Shown here piece after piece: positions 8,895-16,680 of a stretch of DNA of 64,000 nucleotides. The notes under the pieces are model-generated. The model made no database searches, was not told the DNA's origin, and worked only from the letters and a program-made list of their open reading frames with translations. Positions within the stretch are counted from its first letter, which is position 1, and each line of letters opens with the position of its first letter. The stretch is from a bacterium (lineage in GTDB: Bacteria > Planctomycetota > Planctomycetia > Planctomycetales > Planctomycetaceae). A program made the position numbers and the translations under genes. The stretch covers positions 234,974-298,973 of the forward strand of contig WGME01000017.1 of the NCBI GenBank assembly GCA_016125225.1, written 5' to 3'.

Positions 8895-9200
8895 TCAGGA
8901 ATCGAAGCGTTTCTGAATGCAGGCCAGCACATCTTTCAGATGCAATTCGATGACCCGGTAGTAAACCTTCCGGCTGACTTTTTCACTGTCGAGGAAGCCG
9001 CAGCGCTGCATAAGCCGCAGGTGCTCGGAGGCCATCGCCGTGGGAAGTTCGCACGCTTCGGCCAACTCACTCACCGTGAACTGATCCTGCAGCAGCATCT
9101 GCACCATGCGCAGCCGATGAGGGTGAGCCAGCACGCGCAAGCATTCGGCGGCCTGAGTCAAGGCATCGAGTGGTGTTAAGTGTAGAGTTCCCTTGCTCAT
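8895..9200 (-). CDS. ArsR-family winged-helix regulator
   Basis: 101 residues. The sequence LRVLAHPHRLRMVQMLL, FTVSELAEACELPTAMASEHLRLMQRCGFLDSEKVSRKVYYRV is the ArsR/SmtB helix-turn-helix with wing. No CxC metal-binding pair typical of ArsR or SmtB is present in the recognition helix, where the sequence reads ACELPTAMASEH, so the effector is unclear. It is convergent with the nuclease-like gene (15 bp apart) and divergent from the aldehyde dehydrogenase at 9404, across a 203-bp gap, making that gene a plausible target. Confidence 0.85.
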   Translation of the reverse strand: MSKGTLHLTPLDALTQAAECLRVLAHPHRLRMVQMLLQDQFTVSELAEACELPTAMASEHLRLMQRCGFLDSEKVSRKVYYRVIELHLKDVLACIQKRFDS

Positions 9201-9403
9201 CGTAGCGCAATCCCTTTCAGAGTTAGGGTAGCGGAAGTCTCACAACAATCAAGGAGTGGGTCAACTGCTCTTTGGAATTCAGGGCCGTATAGACGAACAG
9301 GCTCCATCGAAATGGGCTCTCTCCTTGCCCACAGGAAACCTTGCCGACATGATGGTGGTGAGATGGGCTCTTTTCAGGTTTCTTCTGGCATTTTGAGGCG
9401 ATC

Positions 9404-10993
9404 ATGACCGTGCATCCTGTGTTGATTGGTGGCGAGTGGCGTGAATCGGCAGGAGCAGAGCAGGCGTTTCATGCCATCAATCCGTCGACAGGTGAAGCTC
9501 TGCCCGAGTGCTATCCGCTAAGTCCATTGGCAGAAATCGAACTCTGTCTGGAACATGCTGCGGCTGCTGCAAGTATCGTTCGTACCTGGCCGGGTGAGCG
9601 GTTTGCACGGTTTCTGGATGCCTTCGCCGCTAAAATTGAACACCACGCCGAGGCACTGGTTGCGATGGCTCACCAGGAAACCGGGCTGCCGGTCTCTCCG
9701 CGACTCAAAGATGCCGAGTTGCCCCGCACGGTGAACCAACTCCGTCAAGCGGCTACCGCGGCTCGGGATGGTTCATGGTCGCAGCCAACAATCGACACAG
9801 CGGTGAACATCCGCTCGCAACTGGAACCCATCGGGCCGGTTGCGGTGTTTGGGCCGAACAATTTTCCGTTCGCATTCAACAGCGCTGCTGGCGGAGATTT
9901 CGCGGCGGCTATCGCGGCAGGCAACCCGGTCATTGCCAAGGCTCATACCAGCCACCCCGGGACCACGCGACTGTTTTCCGAACTGGCCCATGCCGCCGCA
10001 CAAGAAACTCAAATGCCCCCGGGCTACTTCCAGGTGATCTATCGTTGCAATCATGCGGATGGCGTGATGCTAGCCAAACATCCGTTGTTGGGGGCAATTG
10101 GCTACACCGGTTCGCGTACGGCAGGGACTCAGCTCAAAACGGCAGCCGATGCGGTCGGCAAACCGATTTATCTTGAGCTTTCAAGTATCAACCCGGTCTT
10201 TGTGTTACCCGGCGCCGTGGCCCAGCATGCCACCGCATTTGCCGAGCAATTCGCCGGAAGTTGCCTGATGGGCACCGGTCAGTTCTGCACGAATCCCGGC
10301 TTGGTGATCACGGTGGCCAGTCCAGAAACGGAAACGATGTTGGGCGACATCGCACAGCGTTTTGCCGCGGCACCAGTGGGTGTGTTGCTAAGCGAAAGTG
10401 TGCTACGCAACTTGAAGCTCGCCGTCGGTACGCTCGTCAATCACGGTGCGGCATTGCTCGCGGGTGGGCAACCGGTTGATGGAGCGGGCTATCGCTTTCA
10501 GAACACCTTGCTGAAAGTGACCGCTCAGGAATTTATCCGGCATCACCAACTGCTGCAGACAGAAGCCTTCGGCAATGCCTCACTCGTTGTCGTGGCAAAT
10601 TCAGCCGACGAGTTGCTGGAAGTGACGCAGTATCTGGAAGGGAACCTCACGGGGACGGTTTACTCCGCAGCAGATGGCAGCGACGACGAATTGTATCAAC
10701 AACTGGAGGATCGGCTGCGACCCAAAGTCGGGCGGCTGATCAATGATAAAATGCCCACGGGAGTTGCGGTGGTTCCCGCGATGAATCACGGCGGCCCGTT
10801 TCCTGCCACCGGACATCCCGTTTTCACGGCCGTCGGCATACCAGCGGCGCTGCGGCGTTTCAGTCGCCTGGCCTGCTACGATGCCGTCCGTCCGAGCCGG
10901 TTGCCCGCAGCCCTCCAGGATAAGAATCCCACCAGAACACTTTGGCGCATGATTGATGGCCAGTTCACACAGGCCGATGTCGTCGCTAAGTGA
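9404..10993 (+). CDS. NADP-type aldehyde dehydrogenase (2,5-dioxovalerate dehydrogenase-like)
   Basis: 529 residues, GAGG upstream of ATG 9404. It belongs to the aldehyde dehydrogenase superfamily: cofactor region FGPNNFPFAFNSAAGGDFAA, the Glu region YLELSSINPVFVLPGA and the catalytic Cys in GTGQFCTNPGLV. The long form with SSINPV and GQFCTNPG is typical of alpha-ketoglutaric semialdehyde (2,5-dioxovalerate) dehydrogenases, which finish non-phosphorylative pentose, sugar-acid or hydroxyproline catabolism. Substrate assignment is inference; no dehydratase of that pathway lies beside it. It may form an operon with the amidohydrolase 51 bp downstream. Confidence 0.85.
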   Translation: MTVHPVLIGGEWRESAGAEQAFHAINPSTGEALPECYPLSPLAEIELCLEHAAAAASIVRTWPGERFARFLDAFAAKIEHHAEALVAMAHQETGLPVSPRLKDAELPRTVNQLRQAATAARDGSWSQPTIDTAVNIRSQLEPIGPVAVFGPNNFPFAFNSAAGGDFAAAIAAGNPVIAKAHTSHPGTTRLFSELAHAAAQETQMPPGYFQVIYRCNHADGVMLAKHPLLGAIGYTGSRTAGTQLKTAADAVGKPIYLELSSINPVFVLPGAVAQHATAFAEQFAGSCLMGTGQFCTNPGLVITVASPETETMLGDIAQRFAAAPVGVLLSESVLRNLKLAVGTLVNHGAALLAGGQPVDGAGYRFQNTLLKVTAQEFIRHHQLLQTEAFGNASLVVVANSADELLEVTQYLEGNLTGTVYSAADGSDDELYQQLEDRLRPKVGRLINDKMPTGVAVVPAMNHGGPFPATGHPVFTAVGIPAALRRFSRLACYDAVRPSRLPAALQDKNPTRTLWRMIDGQFTQADVVAK

Positions 10994-11044
10994 CAGTGCC
11001 CCGACCCAGAACTGCCAACACCCAAACTTTCCAAGGATCGGTTG

Positions 11045-12766
11045 ATGACGATCTTGCGTGGTTTCTGTTTGCTGCTAGCATCAGGGGCATCCTTGGCATT
11101 AGCTGCCGAGCCACCAGACCTGATCGTCCATCATGCCAAGGTCGTCACGGTTGATTCCGGATTCACCATCGCGGAAGCCCTGGCGGTGCGTGGAGACCGC
11201 ATTACCGCCGTGGGGACATCGGCCGACCTCTTACCCTTGGCTGGCCCCCAGACCCAGTTGATCGATGCTGAAGGCCGCACCATCATTCCTGGCCTCATCG
11301 ATTCGCACGTCCACGCCACCGGGGCGGCGATGTATGAGTACGATCATCCCATTCCCGAGTTGGAGACCGTGGCCGATGTGCTCAAGTACATCGCAGCCCG
11401 TGCCGACCAGTTGGAAGAGGGAGACTGGATCGTTCTGAACCAGGTCTTTATCACGCGCCTGCGTGACCAGCGCTACCCGACTCGAAACGAGATGGATCAG
11501 GTCGCGCCGAAAAACCCGGTCATCTTTCGCACCGGGCCCGATTGTGCCCTCAACTCTCTGGCAATGTCACTGAGTGGCATCGACAGAAATTTTACCATCC
11601 CGGAGGGAGAGAGTGGCCTTGTGGAGCACGATGCCGATGGCGAACCCACCGGCATTCTCAGGAATGCGTCTCGCTTCGTGAAGGTGAAATCCAAAGGCAA
11701 ATCAGCAACGTTCGATGAGCAACGCGAACGCTTGCGACAGTTGTTTGCCGACTACAACGCCGTCGGAATCACCAGCGTGGCCGATCGTGCTGCAAGCAAC
11801 AACGGAATTCAATTGTACGAATCGCTGTTGGCTCAGGAACAACTCACCTGCCGCGTCTTTCTGTCCTACGGCGTGAATGGCCAGGCAAAGCGCGAGACCA
11901 TTGAACAAAGCATCCAGAAGGCCGCCGATCATCCGCGCCACCAATACGATCCCTGGATCTGGTTGCGTGGCATTAAAGTCTTTCTGGATGGAGGCATGCT
12001 GACCGGCAGTGCTTACATGCGGCAACCGTGGGGACTCAGCCAGATTTATTCCATCACCGATCCTCAGTATCAGGGCCTCAAGTTCATTCCTGATGAGGAG
12101 CTTGAGCATATGGCCCGCTTCGCCCTGGAACGCGATCTGCAATTCACGGCTCACTCCGTGGGGGATGGGGCGATTCACGCGCTGATCGATGCCTATGCCA
12201 AAATCAACACCACGCTGCCGGTAAAAGCGCGGCGGCCTTGCATTACGCACTGTAACTTCATGAGTGCCGAAGCCGTCACGAGAATGGCAGAACTGGGTGT
12301 TGTGGCCGACCTGCAACCCGCATGGTTGTGGCTCGATGGCCATACACTTTACAAGCAGTTTGGCAATGATCGCCTGGCCTACTTCCAACCTTATAAGTCA
12401 CTGTCGGATGCGGGCGTGATCGTCGGTGGTGGTTCCGACCATATGCAGAAAATTGGCAGTTTTCGCAGTGTGAACCCGTACAATCCATTTCTCGGGATGT
12501 GGATCGCCATCACACGACAGCCACGACACTTCGCGACCCCGCTGCATACCGAACAGCAGATTTCGCGAGAGCAGGCTTTGCGGCTTTATACGATCAATAA
12601 CGCATTTCTCACATTCGAGGAGCACATGAAGGGCTCACTCGAACCGGGCAAACTCGCCGACTTCGTCATCCTGGACGATGATCTGCTCACCTGTCCGCTC
12701 GAAACCCTGCCGCAACTGACTGTCTTTGCCACCTATGTCGGCGGGCGTCAGGTCTACAGCCACTAG
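11045..12766 (+). CDS. Secreted YtcJ-like amidohydrolase
   Basis: 573 residues from ATG 11045, with AAGGA 8 nt upstream; a TTG codon directly before it is an alternative start. A signal peptide (MTILRGFCLLLASGASLALA) precedes an amidohydrolase domain: metal-binding GLIDSHVHATG, FLDGGMLTGSAYM, HSVGDGAIHALIDAY, ITHCNFM, VGGGSDH, and the C-terminal composite domain GSLEPGKLADFVILDDD. The organisation is that of the YtcJ / amidohydrolase_3 family, which acts on amides or related C-N bonds; the substrate is unknown. It lies downstream of the aldehyde dehydrogenase and its stop abuts that of the convergent hydrolase gene with no gap. Confidence 0.85.
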   Translation: MTILRGFCLLLASGASLALAAEPPDLIVHHAKVVTVDSGFTIAEALAVRGDRITAVGTSADLLPLAGPQTQLIDAEGRTIIPGLIDSHVHATGAAMYEYDHPIPELETVADVLKYIAARADQLEEGDWIVLNQVFITRLRDQRYPTRNEMDQVAPKNPVIFRTGPDCALNSLAMSLSGIDRNFTIPEGESGLVEHDADGEPTGILRNASRFVKVKSKGKSATFDEQRERLRQLFADYNAVGITSVADRAASNNGIQLYESLLAQEQLTCRVFLSYGVNGQAKRETIEQSIQKAADHPRHQYDPWIWLRGIKVFLDGGMLTGSAYMRQPWGLSQIYSITDPQYQGLKFIPDEELEHMARFALERDLQFTAHSVGDGAIHALIDAYAKINTTLPVKARRPCITHCNFMSAEAVTRMAELGVVADLQPAWLWLDGHTLYKQFGNDRLAYFQPYKSLSDAGVIVGGGSDHMQKIGSFRSVNPYNPFLGMWIAITRQPRHFATPLHTEQQISREQALRLYTINNAFLTFEEHMKGSLEPGKLADFVILDDDLLTCPLETLPQLTVFATYVGGRQVYSH

Positions 12767-14071
12767 TCAACGTAGCTGTGAATCACTGGCCTCTGTTGCC
12801 ACGGTCGCTAAGTGATCGAAGTGCCACGTCCACAAGTCCTGCGGCGCGGTGGCTGTCCACTTCCAGTACGACCCGTCCGCGGTCTTGCGCTCTTTCAGAT
12901 GAGCCCGTTTGGAAGCCGATTGGTCACGCTTGATGAGCATGAACAAATCGGCCAGCACATCGACATTGGCCGCATAGTAGCTGTGCCCCATCAGGCTGGT
13001 GAAATCGATGGCGGAGCAATCGACTGTTTCGATCCCTTCGATAATCACTGGGGGATGGGCATCGCCAGCCCGCTGTTCGCCGTGCAGTTTTTTTGATGCG
13101 ATCAAAGCGGCGTCATGAATGCTGGCATACAGGGTCACGAGTTCGCACTGCTGTTTCACGCCCGGAGCCCATTGCTGGAAATCGTGCAGGCCCACATCCG
13201 GGGCCATCAGTGCCAGCTTTGTAATCGGCGGCGGTCCGGTGGGCTTCGGCAACTTTGACAAGGCGTCCAGCACGATGCGATTGCCCATGCTGTGGACCAT
13301 GATATGCAGCTTCACATCTTCAGGCAGCCCGTGTCGCATGGTTTGAAGAAACTGCTGAAAGGGTGCCACCGAATTCTTGTTGATCGGCTCGTCGGCGGCA
13401 TAGTTCTGCACACCCCCTTGGGAAGGCCAACTGTACGCCACGACCGAACCATTGAACGGCATGTCGAGCGCAATCTGTGCGGCGCGCGAGAGTGACGAGT
13501 CGAAATCGACATTGAAGCCATGCACAAAGATCAGCACGTCCCGTTGTCGCGACCGCTCCACTTGAGCACGAACACCTGCGACAAAATCGGCTTCCGAAAT
13601 CTGCAGGGCAGTATCAATGGTTGATAACACCTCCGGAGATGCGGATTGCGAAGAGCCTCCGGTCAATTGCACGAATTTCGATGGCTGCGTGGGAGCATCA
13701 ACACCGCGGCTGCGACGTGGAATGGTCACTTCCGAACGACCATAGACCGCATGAGTCAGTGGTTGATTTCCAAAGTGCTCGCGTTGATCGGATTCCGAGA
13801 CTCCGAGCGAGGCCCGATTCGTCGCAAAGAAGATTTCCCATTGCGAGACGCCATCTTCCCAGGAACAGATCGCCACGGGCTCGGCATAGACCGGCGCATC
13901 ATCGCGCCAGGATTCCAGCAAGGGCAACAATTTGCCACTCGTGACCTGCGCTTCATTCGCCGTGTCGTAAACGGTTCCGAATGCCTTCCGGCTGAGAACG
14001 GCGTCTGACGAGCGACACCCGGCCAGCAACATCACGAGAAATCCCACCCATTTCAACGGCTGGACGGACAT
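12767..14071 (-). CDS. DUF900-like alpha/beta-hydrolase lipoprotein
   Basis: 434 residues from ATG 14071, with AGAGGA 8 nt upstream; GTG 14074 is an alternative. The N-terminus ends in a lipobox (VMLLAGC), so the protein is probably a lipoprotein. The hydrolase core shows DVLIFVHGFNVDFDSS, VVAYSWPSQGG, the nucleophile elbow IMVHSMGNRIV and a late GHSYYAANVDV carrying the likely catalytic His. These fit the DUF900 family of alpha/beta hydrolases of unknown substrate. A second, larger homologue is at 40892-42514. It is divergent from the small membrane protein operon at 14556. Confidence 0.8.
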   Translation of the reverse strand: MSVQPLKWVGFLVMLLAGCRSSDAVLSRKAFGTVYDTANEAQVTSGKLLPLLESWRDDAPVYAEPVAICSWEDGVSQWEIFFATNRASLGVSESDQREHFGNQPLTHAVYGRSEVTIPRRSRGVDAPTQPSKFVQLTGGSSQSASPEVLSTIDTALQISEADFVAGVRAQVERSRQRDVLIFVHGFNVDFDSSLSRAAQIALDMPFNGSVVAYSWPSQGGVQNYAADEPINKNSVAPFQQFLQTMRHGLPEDVKLHIMVHSMGNRIVLDALSKLPKPTGPPPITKLALMAPDVGLHDFQQWAPGVKQQCELVTLYASIHDAALIASKKLHGEQRAGDAHPPVIIEGIETVDCSAIDFTSLMGHSYYAANVDVLADLFMLIKRDQSASKRAHLKERKTADGSYWKWTATAPQDLWTWHFDHLATVATEASDSQLR

Positions 14072-14555
14072 CACTTGCGTCCTCTATGGCGGATTCTGTG
14101 GTGGCGCTGTTGGGGATGTTCATACGAGGGTGGATCGATCGTGTGCCGGGAATTTAGATGTCTTCCGAGTGTGAGCCAAGATCAATCGGATTCACGAGGC
14201 TGACGGGAACGCGGCTGATGAAAAATCTGCAGGAAAACAGGCGATTCTTGCCGAATCTTGCCGTCTCGTTCCCACCTCGTACAAAAGTGTTAAGTCGTGA
14301 TTGCTGGCCGACCATCACGCATGGACGACGAACAGAATTCCATGGAAGTATCGAGTCTTAACACGTCCTCGGCGAGTTCTGCAGGCCCGCCTAACTTCAT
14401 TGGCATCAACCCCTTACACCCCTGTCGACAATCCATAAAACGATGCTGGCACAGCGATTGCTTAATCGGCTTACAAGCAAACAACTCCAGCCGAGTCAGG
14501 AGGAACTCCCGAACGCTCGGCTCTCTCAGGCTTAAATCAGGAAGGATCAGCCATC
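14072..14555. other. Intergenic region without a supported gene
   Basis: About 480 bp between the divergent hydrolase and CsbD-like genes. Short open frames exist on both strands but none has a ribosome binding site plus plausible protein. The only clear element is the sigma-54-type promoter at 14447. The distance leaves room for enhancer sites for an activator, which I could not identify. Confidence 0.5.
14447..14463 (+). promoter_or_regulatory. Sigma-54 (RpoN)-type -24/-12 promoter
   Basis: TGGCACAGCGATTGCTT has GG and GC separated by exactly 10 bp and matches the consensus TGGCACG-N4-TTGCW closely. It lies 93 bp upstream of the CsbD-like start codon, on the same strand. The predicted start of transcription is near 14473. 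Confidence 0.65.
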
Positions 14556-15008
14556 ATGGTGACAAGCGAACAAATCAACGGCCGCTGGACGGAGCTGAAA
14601 GGCAGCCTGCAGGAACGCTGGGGCGAACTGACCGATGACGATCTCAGCCAGTTTCAAGGCCGCATGAATCAACTGGTCGGCTTCATCGCTCAGAAGACAG
14701 GGACCGCCAAGCAGGAAGTGGAAGCCTACATCGACGAGTTCGTCGACCACGGCGTTTCGTCCATGTATTCGGCGTCAGAAGCCGTGCAGGACTATGCCGG
14801 CCGGGCACAAGAGCAAATCCAGCAGTATGCGGAAGCCACGGAGCAGGCATTTCGTCAAGGTTATGACGAAGCGTCACGTCGTCTGCAACAGAACTACCAG
14901 CAAGCCAGCGAATGCGTTCGTCGCAACCCGCTGGAATCTCTCGCGATTTCGTTCGGTGCGGGGATTGTAACCGGCGTGGTGGTGACGTTGCTTTCCCGGC
15001 GGAACTAA
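14556..15008 (+). CDS. CsbD-like stress protein with C-terminal DUF883-type anchor
   Basis: 150 residues, AAGGA about 10 nt before ATG 14556. The N-terminus (QINGRWTELKGSLQERWGELTDDDLSQFQGRMNQLVGFIAQKTG) is a CsbD domain, known from general-stress proteins. A helical linker (about 60-125) leads to a C-terminal membrane helix NPLESLAISFGAGIVTGVVV followed by basic LLSRRN, as in the ribosome-associated inner-membrane proteins YqjD/ElaB (DUF883). It is the first gene of a run of small membrane proteins up to 16626. Stress role is inferred from family and promoter. Confidence 0.8.
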   Translation: MVTSEQINGRWTELKGSLQERWGELTDDDLSQFQGRMNQLVGFIAQKTGTAKQEVEAYIDEFVDHGVSSMYSASEAVQDYAGRAQEQIQQYAEATEQAFRQGYDEASRRLQQNYQQASECVRRNPLESLAISFGAGIVTGVVVTLLSRRN

Positions 15009-15075
15009 CCCGGAACGGTAAGCCGGAAATGTTAGTTCCTTCGGTCCTGGATCTTTTACGAACGTGAGGTGTGTT

Positions 15076-15315
15076 ATGCCTGATCCTCAGCAACCCCAAT
15101 CCACGGAACTGTGGAATTGCGCGGAAGAAACGTTTCACCGTTACCCCTTAGCCACCACTTTGAGTGTGTTTGGAGTCGGAGTCGGGATGGGGGCCTTGAT
15201 CGCTGCTCAACTCATGACACCGGATTCACCCACGCGTGAGCAGTCGGCTTTGGCGTTGGGACAGCACATGTGGCGATCGATGTACGATCACCTGCCACAA
15301 TCGTTGCGAGGCTGA
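15076..15315 (+). CDS. Small membrane protein
   Basis: 79 residues from ATG 15076, with GAGGTG 6 nt upstream. A polar N-terminus (MPDPQQPQSTELWNCAEETF) is followed by a single membrane helix YPLATTLSVFGVGVGMGALI at about 24-43 and a short polar tail. The helix resembles the C-terminal anchors of its operon neighbours. No known family. It ends 1 bp before the next start codon, so it is almost certainly co-transcribed. Confidence 0.65.
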   Translation: MPDPQQPQSTELWNCAEETFHRYPLATTLSVFGVGVGMGALIAAQLMTPDSPTREQSALALGQHMWRSMYDHLPQSLRG

Positions 15316-15316
15316 A

Positions 15317-15898
15317 ATGCACGATTCATTTCCGTCATCGAAAAATGCCGAGGAACTGCGCCGTCGCATGCAGGCCATCCGTCGTGAATTGCCTCAAGAC
15401 ATGGCTCGCATCGTGACGGGGGCTCAACAGATTGTCGATTGGCGACAGTATGTTCGCGATTTTCCTTGGGCGAGTTCTCTGGCCGCGGTAGCCGTCGGTT
15501 ACTGGCTTGTCCCGAAGCTCAATCGGTCTTCCAGGACTGCAGCTGTTACATCTACAGGCCCGAGTGAAGGTTATTCAGTTGCCAGACCAGTTCCACAACG
15601 ACAGAAGCCGAAACCCAGTTTGGCCAGTGGACTGCTGGGCTTCGCTGGCAACATGTTGTTCCGGGTGAGTATGGCCTATGTCGGCCAGCAGTTGGGAGAA
15701 CTGCTCATGCAGGACATCCCGGGTACTCAAAAGCAACTATTCTCTCCACGGAGACCATCATGCCCTACTCCTCCCGCGCCGAAGACCTCGGCGTCTCCTC
15801 CGAATCGGCCGGCACAGGTCCGCAGACAGACCAGTCTGCCACCTCAATGGTCGAATGGATCGCATCGTGGGTCGACCGATACCCGGGGACCTGCCTGA
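15317..15898 (+). CDS. Small membrane protein, YqjD-like; C-terminus uncertain
   Basis: ATG 15317 lies 1 bp after the previous stop; frame open to 15898 (193 residues). The N-terminal 70 residues are helical (ELRRRMQAIRRELPQDMARI) followed by a hydrophobic stretch FPWASSLAAVAVGYWLVPKL, resembling DUF3618/YqjD-type proteins. A second weakly hydrophobic part lies at about 115-140 (LASGLLGFAGNMLFRVSM). The last about 45 residues are Pro/Arg/Ser-rich low-complexity and overlap the next gene in another frame by 139 bp, so the true C-terminus may differ (frameshift, or a genuine overlap). Confidence 0.55.
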   Translation: MHDSFPSSKNAEELRRRMQAIRRELPQDMARIVTGAQQIVDWRQYVRDFPWASSLAAVAVGYWLVPKLNRSSRTAAVTSTGPSEGYSVARPVPQRQKPKPSLASGLLGFAGNMLFRVSMAYVGQQLGELLMQDIPGTQKQLFSPRRPSCPTPPAPKTSASPPNRPAQVRRQTSLPPQWSNGSHRGSTDTRGPA

Positions 15899-15951
15899 CA
15901 GTTGGCTTACTCATTGGAGTGACCGCAGGATGTACACTCAAACGCCAGTAA
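15760..15951 (+). CDS. Small membrane protein overlapping neighbours
   Basis: 63 residues; CGGAGA 6 nt before ATG 15760. Polar N-terminus, then amphipathic MVEWIASWVDRYPG and a membrane helix TCLTVGLLIGVTAGCTLKRQ with basic end, the same anchor type as in the genes around it. Its 3' end overlaps the holin-like gene by 22 bp, and its 5' part lies inside the 3' end of the preceding reading frame. The shared anchor pattern and ribosome binding site make it real in my view. Confidence 0.6.
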   Translation: MPYSSRAEDLGVSSESAGTGPQTDQSATSMVEWIASWVDRYPGTCLTVGLLIGVTAGCTLKRQ

Positions 15952-16394
15952 ACCATGAGAGTTCCTCTGCCACTCATCCGCTGGCACGCGGAGTACGTGA
16001 TTTGGCGTGCGATGTCATTTCGCTCGCCGAATTGCAGGGGCAGTTGCTGATCACCGATCTGCGGGAAGGGCGACCGCAACTGGCACGGTCCGCGATGTTG
16101 CTCATGATCGCACCACTATTTGGCTTGGCCGGGGTGATGCTGCTTCTGCTGGGTCTATCGGGGATCGTTGCGCAATGGTGGGAGTGCGACCTTGCCACCG
16201 CTCAATTGGCCGTGGCGACAGTCGTACTTGCAGTAACAATCTTGCTCACCTGGTATGGCTGGCACTACCTGACCACTGCGGCTGGAGTGTTGGAGCGATC
16301 ACGATCAGAACTTTCGCAAAACATTGCATGGATCAAAGCGGTACTGCAGACCAGCCCTGCTTCACTCCATCGCAGATCGATGCCGCCTCGATAA
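15930..16394 (+). CDS. Holin-X / phage-holin-superfamily-like membrane protein
   Basis: 154 residues from ATG 15930, with GGAG 10 nt upstream. The region RDLACDVISLAELQGQLLITDLREG is the amphipathic segment typical of the Actinobacterial Holin-X / DUF1469 group, followed by two membrane hairpin helices (MLLMIAPLFGLAGVMLLLL and LAVATVVLAVTILLTWYGW). A charged tail (ERSRSELSQNIAWIKAVL) ends the protein. In other bacteria such proteins sit with YqjD/CsbD-type genes in envelope-stress loci, as here. The name does not mean lytic function. Confidence 0.7.
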   Translation: MYTQTPVNHESSSATHPLARGVRDLACDVISLAELQGQLLITDLREGRPQLARSAMLLMIAPLFGLAGVMLLLLGLSGIVAQWWECDLATAQLAVATVVLAVTILLTWYGWHYLTTAAGVLERSRSELSQNIAWIKAVLQTSPASLHRRSMPPR

Positions 16395-16443
16395 CCACTA
16401 CGCATCAATTTTTACGAACTGTATCACCCAGGAGGGTTAGATC

Positions 16444-16626
16444 ATGTCAACGTCAACTGTTCCCTATCCTCAGAAGTTGTCGACGGCAGAATGCGGCGCG
16501 GAACTTCACCCTGCTCAGGATCTGGTGGAGTACGCAACGGCCTATGCTCAGCAGAAACCACTCGCCGTGGCATGGCTGTGCTTTGGCGTGGGATTTGTGC
16601 TGGGTTGGAAGCTCAAGCCCTGGTAA
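16444..16626 (+). CDS. 60-residue membrane protein
   Basis: ATG 16444 with a strong AGGAGGG 8-12 nt upstream. The N-terminal 35 residues are polar (EYATAYAQQKPLAV), then comes one membrane helix AWLCFGVGFVLGWKLKPW at the C-terminus. It is the last of the small anchor proteins in this operon and precedes the AI-2E-family permease by 54 bp. No family recognised. Confidence 0.6.
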   Translation: MSTSTVPYPQKLSTAECGAELHPAQDLVEYATAYAQQKPLAVAWLCFGVGFVLGWKLKPW

Positions 16627-16680
16627 ACCGCCGATCGGAAATGCTTCGTAAGCCAGACTCCACTGGATGGGGCTTGTGAC

